Assembly (NCBI GenBank): GCA_035299025.1
Contig: DATGXK010000007.1
Location: forward strand, 124,001-188,000
Direction of reading: 5' to 3'
DNA: 64,000 bases
Source: Leadbetterella sp035299025
GTDB taxonomy: Bacteria > Bacteroidota > Bacteroidia > Cytophagales > Spirosomataceae
The notes beneath the pieces were generated by a model. The model was not told the origin of the DNA, did not search any database, and was given only the letters and a program-made list of their open reading frames with translations. Shown here in pieces: positions 60,522 through 64,000 of the stretch; the first letter of the stretch is position 1, and every line of letters starts with the position of its first letter. The position numbers were made by a program, and so were the translations under genes.

Positions 60522-62602
60522 AAATCTTGTGCTTGAATGGCCGTAATAACGACCGTATTGTACACATCATCTACTGTGCAGCCACGGCTTAGGTCGTTCA
60601 CGGGTTTGTTAAGTCCTTGAAGCATAGGGCCAATGGCCAATGCACCGGTTTCTCTTTGCACGGCTTTGTAGGTATTGTTTCCAGTATTTAAATCTGGAAA
60701 TATCAAAACACTGGCTTGCCCAGCCACTTCTGAGTTTGGTAGTTTACTTTTTCCAACTTCCATATCTACGGCAGCATCATATTGAATCGGCCCTTCGATT
60801 TTCAGGTCTGGCCGCATTTTTTTGACAATCTCGGTGGCTTCCCTTACTTTTTCTACATCTTCGCCTTTGCCAGATGTGCCAGAAGAGTAGGAGAGCATAG
60901 CGATTTTGGGTTCTATGCCAAATGCTTGACTACTTTCGGCTGAAGAAATGGCGATTTCGGCCAATTCTTGAGCAGTAGGGTTGGGGTTGATGGCACAGTC
61001 GCCAAATACTGAAATCCTATCTTCCAAACACATGAAGAATACCGATGAAACAATATTTACGCCAGGACGGGTTTTTATAAACTGTAAAGCCGGTCTTATG
61101 GTATGCTGCGTGGTATGTATAGCACCTGACACCATCCCGTCTGCATGACCTTTGTGAATCATCATGGTGCCGAAATACGAAACATCAGACATGAGGTCTC
61201 TGGCAATGTCCATGTTTACATTTTTATGTTTACGCAGCTGATAAATGGTTTCTACGTAATCGTCAAAATTCGGAGATTTTACTGGATCAACCACGTGTAA
61301 CTTGCTAAAATCCAACGAAATACCATGCTGAATGGCTTTTTCTTTGATTTGCTCTAGATTTCCCAAAAGTGTAATCTCTACCAGATTGGATTTAATAAGC
61401 CTCGCAGCGGCATGGATGATTCTTTCATCGGTACCTTCGGGCAACACGATGTGTTTTCGGTTTTTCTGTGCTTTTCTAATTAAACTATACTGAAACATTC
61501 TCGGCGTAAGCCCTTTGTTCTCAAAGTTCATTAGTTTCTCCAAAAGGGCATGGATAGGCACATTATGCTCAAACGTTTCTATTGAGGTCAGTATTTTTTT
61601 GGTATTTGAGGCGTAAATATTTGATTTTAAATCACCTACAATATTGGCTACTTGGAAAGTTCCTTCCTCAACAGACAAAATCGGGACAATCTGAGGAGAA
61701 CCCTCAATGAGTTTGATGATGGGTTCTTCGGGCAAAAGACCTCCAGTAAGGATGATTCCAGCTATTCGGGGGTAACTTTTGGAGATATTCGCTTGTAAAA
61801 CGCCTAAAATGATGTCAGCCCTGTCACCGGGAGTAATAACCAAGTTATTGTCTTTTATTTGTGGCAGGTAATTTCTCAGTTGCATAGCACCCACACCCAT
61901 GGAGCCTATCTGATTTCCAAGTAACTCTTCGCCAAATAATATTTTTGCCTTTAAGACATCTGCAACCTCCTGAACAGTAGGATTTAGTAAAGCGTCTATT
62001 CTTGGAATCGCATAAGCCTCAATATTATCGGGCAGAAAACTCCTCATGGCAGAGTTTGCGATACCTAAATTTTCTGGAAGGATTTTGTTATTGATGATGG
62101 CTATAATTTGAACTTCCTTTTGGTGGTAAGAGTTGTAAGCAAGCTTCATGTTGGCCGTTAGCTCCTCTTTGGTTTTGCCAACTCCGTTGCCTACTAATAT
62201 AACTGGTAAGCCTAAGTTTTTGGCTATCAGTACATTGATATCAAGTTCTACCAGATTGCCTTCGCCAGAGAAGTCGGAACCTTCCACCAACACAAAATCG
62301 AACTGTTCCTCCAATTGCTTGTATTTCGCTATGATGAGGTCTATCAACTCACCAGTTTCTCCACTATTTATGAGGTTTACAGCTTCAACATGTGTTAGTC
62401 CAACTACTTGATCATAAGTAAGTTTGAGGTCAAAGTGCGTAAGCATTATTTGTGTGTGGTTGTCGGATTCTTTGCTTTCTACAATGGGTCTGAAATAGGC
62501 CACTTTGGGCATTTTTCCGAGTAGATTTTGCATTAGACCCAGCGAAACAAGCGATTTTCCACTGTGATCTTCAATGGATGCTATATAAATTCCTTTTGTC
62601 AT
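60518..62602 (-). CDS. pta: Phosphate acetyltransferase, long form
   Basis: A 694-residue enzyme that makes acetyl phosphate from acetyl-CoA. It is the long type: an N-terminal BioD-like P-loop-like domain (about 1-200), a DRTGG domain (about 215-320), and the catalytic PTA_PTB domain (about 370-690, with HIVLPEGTDERIIHAA and ITAIQAQDL at the end). ATG 62602 was chosen because MTKGIYIASIEDHSGKSLVSLGL is the P-loop domain start and a -7 element (62621-62628) precedes it; the frame runs on to 62686. ackA follows with a 4-base overlap. Confidence 0.95.
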   Translation of the reverse strand: MTKGIYIASIEDHSGKSLVSLGLMQNLLGKMPKVAYFRPIVESKESDNHTQIMLTHFDLKLTYDQVVGLTHVEAVNLINSGETGELIDLIIAKYKQLEEQFDFVLVEGSDFSGEGNLVELDINVLIAKNLGLPVILVGNGVGKTKEELTANMKLAYNSYHQKEVQIIAIINNKILPENLGIANSAMRSFLPDNIEAYAIPRIDALLNPTVQEVADVLKAKILFGEELLGNQIGSMGVGAMQLRNYLPQIKDNNLVITPGDRADIILGVLQANISKSYPRIAGIILTGGLLPEEPIIKLIEGSPQIVPILSVEEGTFQVANIVGDLKSNIYASNTKKILTSIETFEHNVPIHALLEKLMNFENKGLTPRMFQYSLIRKAQKNRKHIVLPEGTDERIIHAAARLIKSNLVEITLLGNLEQIKEKAIQHGISLDFSKLHVVDPVKSPNFDDYVETIYQLRKHKNVNMDIARDLMSDVSYFGTMMIHKGHADGMVSGAIHTTQHTIRPALQFIKTRPGVNIVSSVFFMCLEDRISVFGDCAINPNPTAQELAEIAISSAESSQAFGIEPKIAMLSYSSGTSGKGEDVEKVREATEIVKKMRPDLKIEGPIQYDAAVDMEVGKSKLPNSEVAGQASVLIFPDLNTGNNTYKAVQRETGALAIGPMLQGLNKPVNDLSRGCTVDDVYNTVVITAIQAQDL

Positions 62603-62620
62603 TCTTTCTTTGGTTTGATG

Positions 62621-62628
62621 CAAAATTA
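62621..62628 (-). promoter_or_regulatory. Predicted -7 element of the pta-ackA operon
   Basis: TAATTTTG on the minus strand, about 19 bases before the ATG. It supports the choice of start. No TTTG at the -33 distance. Confidence 0.5.
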
Positions 62629-62724
62629 CGCCTCCATTTGACCATAAATAATAGGACAAATCATTATAAAATACTTCATTGGTCATAAAATGAAGCGAAT
62701 ATCCTCGAAAGAAAGATGGAACGG

Positions 62725-63168
62725 TTATTCCATTACAATCTTATTGTCGCGGTCGATATTGGTTCTGGTATCAAACACAAAATCCACAAATTTGGCATCA
62801 CCAGCTTCACCTTTTACCAATACTTTGGTGCGTCCGAGTTCTAATCCATCAGCATCTAATACTTTCATGGTCAGGTTTCTATTGATTCTTTTTTCGAAAA
62901 TCATATAGACATTTAAGACATTATGTCTGCCTCCTTTACTGCCCAAAGTAACTTTTCCAGTAGATAATCCCCTGGTTTTCAGGTTTTCAGAAATGTTAAT
63001 ATTGATTTTAGTGGCCTTTTCTATTCCTGACTTTACGCTTTTGGCTATGGTGGCGGCTGATTTTCCGACTGTTTCACCAGCTTCCGCAAGTTTTTCGTTG
63101 CCTTCGTCGGTCTGACAAGAAAGCAAAGCCGTTTGAGCAAATAATAGGGTTATGAGTAGTTTTTTCAT
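62725..63168 (-). CDS. Hypothetical lipoprotein
   Basis: 147 residues. The signal peptide ends in LLSC (lipobox Cys18). The middle has Ala/Lys-rich helix (GETVGKSAATIAKSVKSGIEKATK), and the C-terminal part is beta-rich (NVYMIFEKRINRNLTMKVLDADGLELGRTKVLVKGEAGDAKFVDFVFDTR). I recognise no family. It is likely anchored in the envelope. Transcription could extend from the propeller gene upstream. Confidence 0.7.
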   Translation of the reverse strand: MKKLLITLLFAQTALLSCQTDEGNEKLAEAGETVGKSAATIAKSVKSGIEKATKININISENLKTRGLSTGKVTLGSKGGRHNVLNVYMIFEKRINRNLTMKVLDADGLELGRTKVLVKGEAGDAKFVDFVFDTRTNIDRDNKIVME

Positions 63169-63262
63169 TTGTTTATAATTTACCGCTAAGTCGCAAAGAC
63201 GCTATGAAATAATCAAATCTCTTTTGCCTAAATACTTAGTTTTGAATGTTTAAGTTATTATT

Positions 63263-64000
63263 TTATTCGTTTACTACCAATGCTAAAAGATTACCTTTGA
63301 TGGCCAATCTGCTAATTTTATTAGACGGAAAACCATTGGGTAGGGTTACATTTTTCCAAGTATTTGATTTCGTTTCAAAAAAGAAAAGTTCTTTATTCTT
63401 GGAGCTAAATAGCACCCCCGCATCATTCCAATCATTATAATATTCTGAGTCCTTAATGGCTTCGGCGAAAGTTGTAACCATTTGATTTTGAGGGTTCAAT
63501 AGTTTTACATTCCAATTCTCTCCATCTTTTTCTACAAAACTAAATGCTTTTTTATTTTTGACGTAATGCAAAGATCGGCCTATGTTTTTTCCAAGAATAT
63601 TCCCAGATTTTGATTGGTTTTCGAACAATTGTAGGGTGTTGGGTTCGCCCAAAACAAATGTTACTAATTCGTTATTCGGACCCCAAGCATGGTAACCGAT
63701 TTTACCAGCCTTTTGTGATTCCAAAATAATCTCTGTTTTTTCAGGATTATCGATGGAGAATTTTACCAAGTCTTGGTCACCATTAGATTTTCTTTGAACG
63801 ATACAAGACAAGGACTTTTGGTCTGGAGTTACAGTTGGAGAGTATTCAGAGTCTTCAGTATTGGTGATTTGGGTAAGTTTTTTTGAATCATAATCAAAGG
63901 ACCAGATGTCTGTTTGACCATCTTTTTGAGAACTAAAATAAATCAGTGATTTGCTAGGATGAAAACTAGGTTGGTTGTCGTAGCCTATTCTATTTGAGAT
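63263..64000 (-). CDS. TolB-like beta-propeller protein, N-terminus cut by window edge
   Basis: About 246 codons, open to base 64000, so the start is missing. Repeats such as NQPSFHPSKSLIYFSSQKDGQTDIWSFDY followed by LTQITNTEDSEYSPTVTPDQKSLSCIV are the PD40/TolB pattern (P.fSPDG..i.F.S...G..dIW). Further blades with KNKKAFSFVEKDGENWNVKLL follow. It probably sits in the periplasm and binds another protein or peptide. It may be a PD40-domain protein with other parts outside the window. Confidence 0.8.
   Translation of the reverse strand: MSNRIGYDNQPSFHPSKSLIYFSSQKDGQTDIWSFDYDSKKLTQITNTEDSEYSPTVTPDQKSLSCIVQRKSNGDQDLVKFSIDNPEKTEIILESQKAGKIGYHAWGPNNELVTFVLGEPNTLQLFENQSKSGNILGKNIGRSLHYVKNKKAFSFVEKDGENWNVKLLNPQNQMVTTFAEAIKDSEYYNDWNDAGVLFSSKNKELFFFETKSNTWKNVTLPNGFPSNKISRLAIKGNLLALVVNE

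Overview
The window looks like a piece of the chromosome of an AT-rich aquatic or soil bacterium of the Bacteroidota, most likely order Cytophagales. The evidence is promoters of the Bacteroidota type (TTTG, about 19 bases, TAnnTTTG), weak or absent Shine-Dalgarno sites except a perfect one at rpsU, an Oar-like TonB-dependent receptor, a protease with a type IX secretion tail, LytTR/TPR-kinase pairs, DUF2911 and DUF547 proteins, and a K+-dependent membrane pyrophosphatase. Genus placement is not possible from the sequence alone. No rRNA, tRNA, CRISPR array, phage or intact insertion sequence was seen.

Layout. 1-2390: 3'-truncated PIG-L deacetylase, divergent from a secreted subtilase (2417-5251). 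5391-10676: membrane pyrophosphatase, TSUP exporter, CvfB-like S1 protein and M20 peptidase. 10677-12660: an accessory islet with two immunity-like genes (SUKH and DUF1629/Imm11 type), a decayed REP-associated tyrosine transposase (RAYT), tandem double-hairpin repeats and REP-like palindromes at both edges. 12680-20595: Nif3, a zinc-ribbon coiled-coil protein, a haem-motif/PHM-like lipoprotein, a LytTR regulator with its TPR kinase, DUF2911, and an SDR lacking the usual Tyr/Lys pair. 20674-30963: TonB receptor, CrtA-like oxygenase, DUF547, cryptochrome-DASH, a LemA-TPM-TPM operon and a GMC oxidoreductase. 31131-38110: rpsU, a Xer recombinase, an M1 peptidase, a SirB1-like protein and the sugar-nucleotide operon galE-rfbB-rfbA. 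38124-48790: NTF2-like protein, LysM/BON protein, M43 protease, a large hybrid kinase, rsmA, and a PAS kinase with a receiver-CRP fusion regulator and its probable operator. 48798-54364: AcuI-like reductase, pyrG, a lipoprotein, groEL and groES. 54365-64000: cytidine deaminase and nucleoside phosphorylase, a second islet with an immunity-like gene and the same repeat as the first, two small transferase-like proteins, two related A/T-tract repeat elements, the ackA-pta pair, a lipoprotein and a truncated TolB-like propeller.

How the parts work together. Most genes are housekeeping or envelope functions. Central units are PPi-driven ion pumping, acetate/acetyl-CoA exchange (pta-ackA, overlapping by 4 nt), pyrimidine metabolism (pyrG, cdd, nucleoside phosphorylase), nucleotide-sugar supply for surface polysaccharide, and GroESL. 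The parts most worth a second look are the FixL-like kinase with a fused receiver-CRP regulator and an 18-bp perfect inverted repeat, the two immunity islets sharing one hairpin repeat, the RAYT graveyard with three families of palindromes, and the rpsU leader, whose exact Shine-Dalgarno fits the known bS21 autoregulation in this phylum.
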